Below, one piece after another: positions 26,857-35,275 of a stretch of 64,000 nt of DNA. The position numbers and the translations under genes were made by a program. The stretch comes from Pseudomonas piscis (GTDB lineage Bacteria > Pseudomonadota > Gammaproteobacteria > Pseudomonadales > Pseudomonadaceae), in contig NZ_WHUV01000004.1 of assembly GCF_009380155.1 (NCBI RefSeq), positions 124,001-188,000 of the forward strand, read 5' to 3'. How positions within the stretch are numbered: position 1 is the stretch's first letter; each line of letters begins with the position of its first letter. The notes beneath the pieces were generated by a model. The model was not told the origin of the DNA. It did no database searches and saw only the letters and a list, made by a program, of their open reading frames with translations.

Positions 26857-26917
26857 CGCCAGGGCCATGGTCCTGGCGCCCGGAGCCTGCCGGTCGCCTG
26901 GAGCATGGCGACCGGCA
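26857..26917. terminator. two hairpins between convergent genes
   Basis: CGCCAGG/CCTGGCG around GCCATGGT, then a perfect 11-bp stem TGCCGGTCGCC/GGCGACCGGCA around TGGAGCAT. They fill the 84 bp between the convergent reductase and adaptor genes and may act both ways. Confidence 0.55.
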
Positions 26918-26930
26918 GTGGGCGCGAGCT

Positions 26931-28118
26931 TCACTGGCTGTTGGCGCTGACCTTGAGCTCGGAGTGGGTACCGCCTGCGTTGCGCTGCTGGGGTTCGTCC
27001 AGGTCGACCTTGGCGATCACCGACAGGCCCGGACGCAGCCGTTCCAGGCCTGGCTGGTCGGCATCGAAGCGGATGCGCACCGGCACCCGCTGGACGATCT
27101 TGGTGAAGTTGCCGGTGCCCGGCTCGAAGGGCAGCAGGGCGAAGGTCGAGCCCGAACCCGGGGCCAGGCTTTCCACGGTGCCGGTAATGCTGACCCCCGG
27201 CAGGGCGTCGATCTTGATGCGCGTCGGCTGGCCGGGAAGCATGTGCTGGGTCTGGGTTTCCTTGAAGTTGGCCAGGACGTAGAGCTCGTGCAGCGGGACC
27301 AGGGTCAGCAGGCGCGAGCCCGGCTGTACGTAGTCGCCCACCTGGACCTGGCGATTGCCCACGGTGCCGTCCATGGGGGCATAGATGGTGGCGTGGCTCT
27401 GGTCCTGCTGCGCCAGCTCCAGCCGGGCCTTGGCGGTCACCACCTTGGCCTTGGCCATCTGCAATTGCGCTTGCAGGCGTTCGCGCTGGGCTGAAGTCAC
27501 GGCCTGGTCGTTCTCGGCCACTTGCAGCATGGCCTGGGCATGGGCGTGGTTCTGCTCGGCGGAGATCGCCTGGGTGCTGTATTTCTCCACTTCGTTGCGC
27601 GCCACGGCGCCGGTGGTGACCAGGGTGTCGAAGCGGTTGCGCTCGTCCCCGGCGCGCTTGGATTCGGCCTGGGTGGTGCGGATCGAGGTGCGGGCCGCGA
27701 GTACCCGGGTATTGGCCAGGCGCTGCTCGGCGTCCTGGATGGTCAGCGCCGCCTGGGCCAGGGCGACCTGGGCCAGGCTATCGGCCAGGTCGCCTTCGGC
27801 CAGGGTGACCCGGCTGTCGAACTCTTCGCTGTTGATGCGCACCAGGGGCTGGCCGGCGGTGACGCTCTGGTGGTCCTTGACCAGCACCTCGGTCACCAGG
27901 CCGTGGACCCGTGGTGCGACCGAGGTGGCGTCGGCGGCGATATAGGCATCGTCCGTGGATTCGGTGGACGGCGCCATCAGCACCCAACCCACTCCAACCG
28001 CCACCAGGGTCAGGGCGACGGCGCCGGCGATCAGCGGCCGCTTGGAGCGCTTGCGCGGCTTCTCCGTGTCCTGGGCGGCTTGCAGGATAGCGTTCTGGGT
28101 CTGGGTGCTCTGCTCCAT
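26931..28118 (-). CDS. HlyD/EmrA-family efflux adaptor
   Basis: A 395-residue adaptor with an N-terminal cytoplasmic stretch and one TM helix (PLIAGAVALTLVAVGVGWVL), followed by DDAYIAADATSVAPRVHGLV, the EmrA hallmark. A long coiled-coil region of about residues 100-210 and the second lipoyl half ATIYAPMDGTVGNRQVQVGD follow. It would pair with an MFS pump of the EmrB type, and such a gene starts divergently 76 bp away. The divergent rather than operonic order is unusual. Placement beside a polyyne cluster suggests export or self-protection (inference). Confidence 0.85.
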   Translation of the reverse strand: MEQSTQTQNAILQAAQDTEKPRKRSKRPLIAGAVALTLVAVGVGWVLMAPSTESTDDAYIAADATSVAPRVHGLVTEVLVKDHQSVTAGQPLVRINSEEFDSRVTLAEGDLADSLAQVALAQAALTIQDAEQRLANTRVLAARTSIRTTQAESKRAGDERNRFDTLVTTGAVARNEVEKYSTQAISAEQNHAHAQAMLQVAENDQAVTSAQRERLQAQLQMAKAKVVTAKARLELAQQDQSHATIYAPMDGTVGNRQVQVGDYVQPGSRLLTLVPLHELYVLANFKETQTQHMLPGQPTRIKIDALPGVSITGTVESLAPGSGSTFALLPFEPGTGNFTKIVQRVPVRIRFDADQPGLERLRPGLSVIAKVDLDEPQQRNAGGTHSELKVSANSQ

Positions 28119-28141
28119 GTTGAAGCTCCATGCGGTTTTGA

Positions 28142-28155
28142 ATTACGATCATAAT
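28142..28155. promoter_or_regulatory. operator-like palindrome in the emrA/emrB-like divergent region
   Basis: ATTACGATCATAAT is a near-perfect 14-bp palindrome centred on GATC. It lies midway between the divergent adaptor and MFS genes, where one regulator could control both. Confidence 0.45.
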
Positions 28156-28194
28156 ATTCACATGACGACCGCAATACTACAGGGAAGTAACCAC

Positions 28195-29787
28195 GTGACG
28201 ACAAGCGCATCCGACCTCCCTGGCGCGGGCGAGCAGCCGGCTCAAGCGACCCTGCGACGCAAGTTCCTGGTCTTCACCATCATGGCCTTCGGCATGTTCA
28301 TGGCCCTGATCGACATCCAGATCGTGGCCGCTTCGCTCAACGACGTGCAGGCCGGCTTGAGCGCCGGTCCCGATGAAGTGAGCTGGGTGCAGACCGCCTA
28401 CCTGATCGCCGAACTGATCATGATTCCCTTCTCGGCCTTCCTCGCCCAGGCGATTTCCACCCGCTGGCTGTTCGCGACCAGCGCGGCGCTCTTCACCTTG
28501 TTCAGCGTCGGATGCGGCATGGCCTGGAACATCGAGTCGATGATCGTGCTGCGGGCGCTGCAGGGCTTCACTGGCGGGGCCATGGTGCCGACGGTGTTCG
28601 CCGTCGGCTTCGTGTTGTTCGAGGGCAAGCAGCGGGCGATGGTCCCGGCCATCCTCGGCATGACCGCGGTCCTGGCGCCGACCCTCGGGCCCACCGTGGG
28701 CGGGCTGGTGACCTTCTACCTGGACTGGCGCTGGATCTTCTTCATCAACGTGCTGCCGGGCCTGGTGATCTGCATCGGCGCGGCGTTGTTGATCGATGTC
28801 GACCGTCCCGACCTGCCCATGCTGCGGCGCATCGACTGGCTGCATTTCGCGGCCATGGCCCTGGCCCTGGGCTGCCTGGAATACGTGCTGGAGGAGGGGC
28901 CGCGCAAGGACTGGTTCAGCGATACCGGGATCGTCATCTCGGCCTGGGTGTCCCTGGTGTCCTTCGGGTTGTTCATCGAGCGGTCCTTGTATTCGGACAA
29001 CCCCATCGTGTCGTTGCGACCGTTTCGCGATCGGACCTTTTCCATCGCCTGCCTGCTCAACCTGGTGATCGGCTTCGGCCTGTACTCCTCGACCTACCTG
29101 GTGCCGGTGTTCCTGGGCCGGGTGCGCGGCTTCGACAGCCTGGAGATCGGCACCACGGTGTTCGTCGTGGGCATCGGGCAACTGTTCAGCACCATCATCG
29201 CTGCCCGGGCCTCGGAGAAGGTCGACCGGCGCCTGATCATCTCGGTGGGGTTCCTGGGCCTGGCCCTGAGCCTGTGGTTGACCTCGCGGATCACTTCCAA
29301 CTGGGGTTTCGACGAGTTGCTGGTGCCCCAGGTGGCGCGTGGCCTGTTCCTGATGCTGTGCATCGTGCCCAGCGTCAACATGGCCTTGAGTTCGTTCCAG
29401 GGGGTGGAGCTGCGCCAGGCGTCCGGCCTGTTCAACCTGATGCGCAACCTGGGCGGGGCCATCGGTATCGCCACGGTCAACACCTGGCTGCAGGACGATG
29501 CGCGGACCCAGGTCCTGCACCTGTCGGAGTCCCTTGGCGCCAAGGCGGTGGCAGCCCAGGAACTGATGAGCGAGCTGGCGCTGAAGATCGCCGCCGACAC
29601 CCCGGACCCCAGCCATGGCTTCCTCATGGCCCAGGGCATCCTCGGCCGGCTGGTGGGGCGCGAAGCCCTGACCCTGGCCTTTGGCGACGTGTTCCGGCTG
29701 ATGGCCATGATGTTCGTGGTGGCGCTGCTGCTGGTGCCGCTGTGCAAGGTGCCCCCGGCCGCCCCCGCGGCCGAGGAGGAACGGTGA
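28195..29787 (+). CDS. MFS drug/metabolite exporter, DHA2 (EmrB/QacA) family
   Basis: A roughly 530-residue transporter with about 14 TM helices. The first helix holds FGMFMALIDIQIVAASL, matching the family motif D1, and LRALQGFTGGAMVPTVFAV matches motif C-like helix 5. The GTG at 28195 has AGGGA about 9 nt upstream. The ATG at 28162 adds 11 residues but lacks a ribosome site and would sit beside the palindrome. Likely partner of the divergent EmrA-like adaptor, with a TolC-type channel from elsewhere. It is convergent with the GlxA-type regulator, 6 bp between stops. Confidence 0.87.
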   Translation: MTTSASDLPGAGEQPAQATLRRKFLVFTIMAFGMFMALIDIQIVAASLNDVQAGLSAGPDEVSWVQTAYLIAELIMIPFSAFLAQAISTRWLFATSAALFTLFSVGCGMAWNIESMIVLRALQGFTGGAMVPTVFAVGFVLFEGKQRAMVPAILGMTAVLAPTLGPTVGGLVTFYLDWRWIFFINVLPGLVICIGAALLIDVDRPDLPMLRRIDWLHFAAMALALGCLEYVLEEGPRKDWFSDTGIVISAWVSLVSFGLFIERSLYSDNPIVSLRPFRDRTFSIACLLNLVIGFGLYSSTYLVPVFLGRVRGFDSLEIGTTVFVVGIGQLFSTIIAARASEKVDRRLIISVGFLGLALSLWLTSRITSNWGFDELLVPQVARGLFLMLCIVPSVNMALSSFQGVELRQASGLFNLMRNLGGAIGIATVNTWLQDDARTQVLHLSESLGAKAVAAQELMSELALKIAADTPDPSHGFLMAQGILGRLVGREALTLAFGDVFRLMAMMFVVALLLVPLCKVPPAAPAAEEER

Positions 29788-29793
29788 GCAGGG

Positions 29794-30840
29794 CTACATG
29801 ATGGGCGGGCCGGACCTGGCCTTGCGCAGCTGGCTGGGGGTGCAGCCCATGTTTTTCCACATCAGCCGGCGCAGTGCGGTGGAATCGGCATAGCCCACTT
29901 TGAAAGCAACTTCTTCAATACTCATATTGGTTGTTTCCAATAAGCTCTGGACATGTTGCAGGCGAACTTTCTGGATGAAAGCCATGGGCGGTTTACCTGT
30001 GGCGCTGCGAATCCTGCGGGACAAGGTTTTCTCGGTGATTCGCAGATGTTCGGCGATAGTGCTCAGCGGAGGAACGTTTGGCAGGCAGTCTTCGATAAAC
30101 TTTTCCAGCATCAGGACTTCGCGATTTTCTGTCTGCAAGTTCGATAAAGCCATGTAGTGGTATTGTGCGGGGCGCCCATCTATCAGCAAGTAGCGCATGG
30201 TCAGCTCAGCAACTTGATTGCCCATATTGTTGCGCAGGATATATAGCATCAAGTCCATTTGCGACATGCCGGCCCCGGCGGTAATCATATTTCCGTCATG
30301 AATAAGCATGCGTTTGGTATCGAGTATCGCCTCGGGATAACGCTGCTTGAAAGTGTCATACAGTTGCCAGTGGGTAGTGACGGTCCGGTCCTGCAGGATG
30401 CCCGCTTCGCCGAGGACGAAAACCGCCGAGCAGGAGGCCGCGGTCTGCTGCCCGCGCAGGTGGTGTTCGCGGACCAGCTTGCTCAGCTTGTGGATGTCGC
30501 CATGGTCGAGCCGGGAGAGGAGCTCCGTGGACAGACTCAGGCCTGGCTGGCGCTTTTCCGTACGGCAACCGAACAGATTCAGCTCCTGGGTGTTCTCCAG
30601 GCCCAGCCCGGGGATGACCAGCATACTGCCTTCGATGGCCTGGACGCGCTCCAGGGGCTGCGCATCCAGACGCATGCCGTTCCTCATTCTTACCGATTCG
30701 CTGCTGCCGATGATTTGCCAGGTGATGGTGGGCCGCCCCATGACTTCGGCGACCTGATTGGCGGTGCGCAACACGTCCAGCGTGATCGCGACACTCGACC
30801 CCATAGCTCCTTCCAGTGCGATAAGAGTGAGCACATCCAT
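29794..30840 (-). CDS. GlxA-family AraC-type regulator (DJ-1/PfpI-like sensor domain)
   Basis: A roughly 348-residue regulator. The N-terminal two-thirds is a class I glutamine amidotransferase-like domain (LIALEGAMGSSVAITLDVL, HLRGQQTAASCSAVFVLGEAG). The last 100 residues are an AraC HTH domain (ISEEVAFKVGYADSTALRRL-like second helix pair). Several in-frame ATGs exist; 30840 has GGAG 9 nt upstream. It lies divergent from the fatty acyl-AMP ligase operon and is the best local candidate for its regulator. Confidence 0.83.
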   Translation of the reverse strand: MDVLTLIALEGAMGSSVAITLDVLRTANQVAEVMGRPTITWQIIGSSESVRMRNGMRLDAQPLERVQAIEGSMLVIPGLGLENTQELNLFGCRTEKRQPGLSLSTELLSRLDHGDIHKLSKLVREHHLRGQQTAASCSAVFVLGEAGILQDRTVTTHWQLYDTFKQRYPEAILDTKRMLIHDGNMITAGAGMSQMDLMLYILRNNMGNQVAELTMRYLLIDGRPAQYHYMALSNLQTENREVLMLEKFIEDCLPNVPPLSTIAEHLRITEKTLSRRIRSATGKPPMAFIQKVRLQHVQSLLETTNMSIEEVAFKVGYADSTALRRLMWKNMGCTPSQLRKARSGPPIM

Positions 30841-30992
30841 GTCCATTTTCTCCCTGTAACTGTCCATTTGCGCATTAGCAAAATATACAAGCCGGTGGCA
30901 GACTTCACAACGCATCCAGGTTTCACTATCTCTGCCCGCGTTAGTTGTCGCGGGACATAAAAATATGCAGTCACCAAGTGATTGCGTTGTTC

Positions 30993-31008
30993 TGTCAGCA
31001 AAATGACA
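30993..31008. promoter_or_regulatory. inverted repeat TGTCA-N6-TGACA upstream of the polyyne-type operon
   Basis: TGTCAGCAAAATGACA lies in the 292-bp AT-rich region between the GlxA-type regulator and the acyl-AMP ligase gene, about 47 bp before the candidate -35 box. It could be a regulator site. Confidence 0.4.
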
Positions 31009-31054
31009 TCTTAACTACTGCCTCTGTAATAGCTCCCTGTCGTTGAGGGGGTGT

Positions 31055-31083
31055 TTGTTCGGTTCCTTAGTGCTGAAAATAAT
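31055..31083 (+). promoter_or_regulatory. candidate promoter of the polyyne-type operon
   Basis: TTGTTC (31055-31060), 17-nt spacer, AATAAT (31078-31083), about 50 nt before the ligase ATG. The ribosome site AAAAAGGATTTTG contains a GGA before the ATG, as many RsmA-controlled Pseudomonas secondary-metabolite genes do; that control is conjecture. Confidence 0.45.
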
Positions 31084-31132
31084 AAGTGACCATCAGGTCG
31101 ATATAAGGCTCTCCATTTAAAAAGGATTTTGA

Positions 31133-32992
31133 ATGAACTACGCCGTGCCTAGTGACTATCTAAGCGATGTCAATCAGACTTTCTCAGCACAACTAGCAGC
31201 CGATGATCAGTCGCTGGCTGCAAACCTGGGTATCGAATGTTTAAGTTCGGTTACCGAAGTGCTGGCCTACCGCGCCTGGCGCCAACCCGAGGCAATAGCC
31301 TTCATCCACCTGCTCGACGGCGAGCAGGAGCAGGTCGCCATCAGCTACGCGGAACTCTGGAAGCGTAGTCAACAACTGGCGGGTGCGCTGCAGATCTTCG
31401 AACCCCGGGGCAAGCGGGTGCTGATGCTGTTCGAAACCGGCATCGACTACATCGTTTCCCTCTTCGGCCTGTTCCTGGCCGGCGCCGTGGCGATCCCGGC
31501 GTTCCCGCCCGTGGGCACCCGGGGGCTGGAGCGGCTGGCGCTGATCTGTGCCGATGCGCATCCGCAGATCGTGCTCACCAGCGCACGCTTCATGCGTTCC
31601 CAGGAACGGGTGAACGCCCTGCTCAGCGGCGAGCTGCCGGCGCCGCAATGGGTCGACCCGGAGCAACTGGCCGCCACGGATTCGGCCTGGGGCGCCCGGG
31701 ACATCCCTCCCGGCCAGTTGGCGCTGCTGCAGTACACCTCGGGTTCCACCTCGGCACCCAAGGGCGTGATGCTGACCCACGCCAATCTCTACAGTAATTG
31801 CCGCAGTGCCAGTCAGTGGATGGGCCCGGCGCAGCAGCGGGTGGGTTGCAGCTGGTTGCCGCCCTACCACGACATGGGCCTGATGGGCGGGATCCTGCAA
31901 CCGATCTACGACGCTTTCCCGACTGTGCTCATCAGCCCCGGGCATTTCGTCCAGCGGCCGGTGCGCTGGCTGGATGCGGTGTCGCGCTTCGGCGCCAGCG
32001 TGACCATCGCGCCGAACTTCGCCTTCGATTTGTGCGTGGACAACATCAGCGATGCCGAGCTGGCCGCGCTCGACCTGAGCAAGCTCAAGGCCATCTATTG
32101 CGGGGCCGAACCGGTCCGGCAAGGCACCCTGGCGCGTTTCGCCGAGCGTTTCGCCGCCGCTGGTTTCGATCCGGCGGCCCTGGGGCCTTGCTATGGCTTG
32201 GCCGAATCGACGGTACTGGTCTCGGGCAAGCCCCATGACGAACCGGCATTCGGCGTCCAGGTCGACCGCGACCAACTGGCCACCGGCACCCTGGCGGTGG
32301 TCGAGGCCGGTCATGCCCTGGCCCTGCCGCTGGTCAGCAGTGGCCGGGTGGCGCCGGGCCTGCACCTGGCGATCGTCGACCCGGTCAGCCTGCTACCCGT
32401 GGCGGACGGCCAGGTCGGCGAGATCTGGGTCCAGGGCGGCAATGTCGGCGCCGGCTACTGGGGCAAGGAAGTACTGAGCGAGCAGGTGTTCCGCGCTCGC
32501 CTGCCGGGTGTCGAGGGGCACTTCATGCGCACCGGCGACCTGGGCGCGTTGCACCTGGGCGAGCTGTTCGTCACCGGGCGCCTCAAGGACCTGATCATCA
32601 TCGCCGGGCGCAATCTTTATCCACAGGACCTGGAACTGGCGGTGGAGAGCGCCGACCCGCGCATTCGCAGCAATGGCTGCGTGGCGGTGGGCCTGGATAA
32701 CGGCCAGCAAGAGCAATTGGCGATCGTGGCCGAGATCAAGCGCAGCGAGAAGCTCGACGAGGCCCAGCAGGAACAACTGCGCCAGGTGCTCACCAGCGCC
32801 CTGGTCAGCCAGTTCGGCGTGGCTCCGGCGCGCATTCACCTGGCGCCCATGGGCGGCATTCCGCTGACCACCAGCGGCAAGGTCCAGCGCCAGGCCACCC
32901 GCAAGGCCCTGCTCGACGGCAGCCTGGCGCGGTACGGCGCCGGACGTGCGGCGGCACAACCTCTCAAAACTGCTACGGATGCCCTGTCATGA
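31133..32992 (+). CDS. fatty acyl-AMP ligase (FAAL), polyyne starter activation
   Basis: A 619-residue adenylate-forming enzyme. The P-loop is YTSGSTSAPKG (201-211). SWLPPYHDMGLMGG (240-253), CYGLAESTVL and the hinge GRLKDLIIIAGRNLYPQDLE are typical of FAALs, as found at the head of polyketide and polyyne clusters. It would activate a fatty acid with ATP and load it on the operon's own ACP. It is first in an eight-gene operon and overlaps the next gene by 4 bp. It corresponds in role to CayA of caryoynencin; the same type of gene opens the P. protegens protegencin/protegenin cluster. Confidence 0.9.
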   Translation: MNYAVPSDYLSDVNQTFSAQLAADDQSLAANLGIECLSSVTEVLAYRAWRQPEAIAFIHLLDGEQEQVAISYAELWKRSQQLAGALQIFEPRGKRVLMLFETGIDYIVSLFGLFLAGAVAIPAFPPVGTRGLERLALICADAHPQIVLTSARFMRSQERVNALLSGELPAPQWVDPEQLAATDSAWGARDIPPGQLALLQYTSGSTSAPKGVMLTHANLYSNCRSASQWMGPAQQRVGCSWLPPYHDMGLMGGILQPIYDAFPTVLISPGHFVQRPVRWLDAVSRFGASVTIAPNFAFDLCVDNISDAELAALDLSKLKAIYCGAEPVRQGTLARFAERFAAAGFDPAALGPCYGLAESTVLVSGKPHDEPAFGVQVDRDQLATGTLAVVEAGHALALPLVSSGRVAPGLHLAIVDPVSLLPVADGQVGEIWVQGGNVGAGYWGKEVLSEQVFRARLPGVEGHFMRTGDLGALHLGELFVTGRLKDLIIIAGRNLYPQDLELAVESADPRIRSNGCVAVGLDNGQQEQLAIVAEIKRSEKLDEAQQEQLRQVLTSALVSQFGVAPARIHLAPMGGIPLTTSGKVQRQATRKALLDGSLARYGAGRAAAQPLKTATDALS

Positions 32993-33897
32993 CCGCGATG
33001 AATCCTCCTGTCGATCGTACTGGCCAGCGCGAGCGCCAACTGGCTTGGCTGACTGTCGGCGTACCGGCGGTCGGCACCGTGGTCGCCCTGGTCCTGGCCT
33101 GGCACCAGGGGATCAGCTGGCTGGAAGTCGGCGCCCTGGCCAGCATGTACCTGCTGACTGCCCTGGGGGTGGAGGTGGGGATGCACCGCTTCTTCTCCCA
33201 CCACGCGTTCAAGGCCGGCCCGGTGGTCACCGCGCTCTTCGGGATCGCCGGGTCGATGGCGGCCCAGGGGCCGATCCTGTTCTGGGCCGCGACCCATCGC
33301 CAGCACCATGCGTTCACCGACAAGGAGGGCGACCCACACTCGCCGCGCGCCCTCAAGGAAGGCCTGGCCGGCAGTCTCCAGGGGTGGTGGCATGCCCACC
33401 TGGGCTGGCTGTTCAGCCTGCGCAAGCAGAACTGGAGCCAGTTCGTCCCCGACCTGCTGCGCGATCGCCTGGTCATGCAGATCAACCAGCGCTACTACCT
33501 GTGGATCATCCTCGGCCTATTGCTGCCGACCCTGGTCTGCGGGCTGATCACCCGTAGCTGGGAAGGCGCCCTGAGCGGCCTGCTGTGGGGTGGCTTCGTA
33601 CGGATCTTCCTGGTGGACCACGCCACCTGGTGCATCAACTCCTTCGCCCACAAGGTCGGCGGCCGCGATCACAAGACCCGGGACACCAGCCGCAACGTGT
33701 TCTGGCTGGCGATCCCCACCGTCGGGGGCGGCTGGCACAACAACCACCATGCCTTCCCGGCACTGGCCCATGCCGGCCTCAAGCCCTGGCAGCTGGATAT
33801 CGGTGGGCTGTTCATCGAGACGCTGGCGCTGTGCGGGCTGGTCTGGGACGTGAAGCGCCCTGGCCCGAGCGCGGCGGCGGAACCTTCAGAAAGCTGA
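32989..33897 (+). CDS. acyl-lipid/acyl-CoA desaturase 1 (delta-9 type fold), canonical ligands
   Basis: A 302-residue membrane di-iron desaturase. All ligand motifs are intact: HRFFSH (66-71), HRQHH (103-107), NSFAH (217-221) and HNNHH (250-254). Hydrophobic stretches around 20-60 and 165-205 give the four TM helices of the family. The start overlaps the ligase stop (ATGA). In polyyne pathways such enzymes act on ACP- or lipid-bound chains to introduce double and then triple bonds; which step this one performs is unknown. Confidence 0.88.
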   Translation: MTAMNPPVDRTGQRERQLAWLTVGVPAVGTVVALVLAWHQGISWLEVGALASMYLLTALGVEVGMHRFFSHHAFKAGPVVTALFGIAGSMAAQGPILFWAATHRQHHAFTDKEGDPHSPRALKEGLAGSLQGWWHAHLGWLFSLRKQNWSQFVPDLLRDRLVMQINQRYYLWIILGLLLPTLVCGLITRSWEGALSGLLWGGFVRIFLVDHATWCINSFAHKVGGRDHKTRDTSRNVFWLAIPTVGGGWHNNHHAFPALAHAGLKPWQLDIGGLFIETLALCGLVWDVKRPGPSAAAEPSES

Positions 33898-33928
33898 TAG
33901 TCGGTACTCACCTCACAGGAAGCTATTC

Positions 33929-34885
33929 ATGGACGAAATACTTTCAACCACGGCTACTCCCGAGATCGGCGGGGTTGCCCAACTGAGCCCCCAGGCGGCG
34001 AAAACCAAGGCGCGCATCGCCCTGGCCGTGATGCTGGTGCCGCTGTTCGGGACCTTCGAGGCCATCCGCCTGTGGGTCACCGGCCAGGCCCATGCCCTGG
34101 ACTTCATCCTCTTCGGGGTGTTCTACGCGGTGCAGATGTTCGGGGTTTCCATGGGTTACCACCGTTACCTGGCGCACCGGGCCTTCAAGACCTCGCGGCT
34201 GATGAGCGGCTTGATGCTGATCGCCGGCTCGATGGCGGCCCAGGGGCCGATCCTGTTCTGGGTCACCACCCATCGGCGCCACCACACCTACAGCGACCAG
34301 CAGGGCGATCCGCATTCGCCCAACCTGCTGGGCGAGGACCGCTGGGGCCGGGCCAAGGGCCTGTGGCATGCGCACATGCCGTGGATGCTGACCCCGGACA
34401 TCTCCAGCTGGAACTACTTCGCTCCCGACATCCTGCGTGACCGGCGGCTGTTCTTCTACAACCAGACCTACCTGCTCTGGGTGGTCCTGGGCGTGCTGCT
34501 GCCCGGTGCGATCGGCGGCCTGGTCACCCAGAGCTGGGAGGGCGCCTGGAGCGGCCTGATCTTCGGTGGCCTGGCCCGGCTGTTCATCGCCAACCAGGCG
34601 GCCTGGTGCGTGGGCTCGGTCTGCCATCGCTATGGTAGCCGGCCGTTCGTGACACACGACCAGAGCACCAACAACTGGTTCATCGCGTTCCTCACCTTCG
34701 GCGAGGGGCTGCAAAACAATCACCACGCATTTCCTGCCTGGTACCGGCATGGCGTGCATTGGTGGGAGCCCGACCTGTCGGGCTGGACACTGGCGTTAAT
34801 GGGCAAGCTGAGACTGGTCTCAGACCTGCGTTCACCATCCCAGGCAATGATCGACAAGGTCCGTAAGCGTCAGGCCTCATCCTGA
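33929..34885 (+). CDS. acyl-lipid desaturase-like enzyme 2 with altered di-iron ligands
   Basis: A 318-residue paralogue of the preceding desaturase. Boxes HRYLAH (78-83) and HRRHH (115-119) are kept. The third box reads QNNHH (262-266), with Gln where the first His should be, and the NSxxH motif reads GSVCH (229-233), with Gly for Asn. Both positions are metal or water ligands at one iron site in stearoyl-CoA desaturase structures. The reading frame is otherwise whole, so this looks like functional change, perhaps for acetylenic chemistry (inference). It lies 31 nt after the first desaturase. Confidence 0.87.
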   Translation: MDEILSTTATPEIGGVAQLSPQAAKTKARIALAVMLVPLFGTFEAIRLWVTGQAHALDFILFGVFYAVQMFGVSMGYHRYLAHRAFKTSRLMSGLMLIAGSMAAQGPILFWVTTHRRHHTYSDQQGDPHSPNLLGEDRWGRAKGLWHAHMPWMLTPDISSWNYFAPDILRDRRLFFYNQTYLLWVVLGVLLPGAIGGLVTQSWEGAWSGLIFGGLARLFIANQAAWCVGSVCHRYGSRPFVTHDQSTNNWFIAFLTFGEGLQNNHHAFPAWYRHGVHWWEPDLSGWTLALMGKLRLVSDLRSPSQAMIDKVRKRQASS

Positions 34886-34936
34886 ACAGCGGGATTCCCA
34901 GGTCGTACAACACCCCACTCATCAAGGAAGAAACCT

Positions 34937-35257
34937 ATGTCCAACTTCATTTCCAATTTGCTGAGCACCTTGAGTTTTTCGGAGAAGAAACAGGCTCCGG
35001 TGGAACTCAACGAGGAAAACATCAAGCACTGGCTGGTGCAGCGCATGGCGACCCTGCTGAAGATCGAGCCGTCGCAGGTCGATACCGCGCGCACCTTCGA
35101 GGCCTATGGCCTGGATTCGCTGGTGGCGGTGAAGGTGGCGGGCGACCTGGAGAAGTTCATGGAACAACGCCTGTCGCCGGCGTTGCTGTTCGAATACTCC
35201 AGCATCGATGACCTGTCCAAATACCTGGCCAGTGAACTGACCACATCCGAAGTTTGA
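34937..35257 (+). CDS. acyl carrier protein of the polyyne-type operon
   Basis: A 106-residue ACP. The phosphopantetheine attachment site is Ser61 in YGLDSLVAVK. A roughly 25-residue N-terminal extension (NLLSTLSFSEKKQA) precedes the domain, longer than in housekeeping AcpP. AAGGAAG lies before the ATG. It is the expected carrier on which the ligase loads the acyl chain and on which desaturation takes place, like CayD in caryoynencin synthesis. Confidence 0.9.
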   Translation: MSNFISNLLSTLSFSEKKQAPVELNEENIKHWLVQRMATLLKIEPSQVDTARTFEAYGLDSLVAVKVAGDLEKFMEQRLSPALLFEYSSIDDLSKYLASELTTSEV

Positions 35258-35275
35258 CTTCGCAGGAGCTAGGCC

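Noticed and set aside
28162..28194. ATG start for the EmrB-like gene
   Set aside because: No ribosome site; a GTG 33 bp downstream has one. Kept as an alternative.
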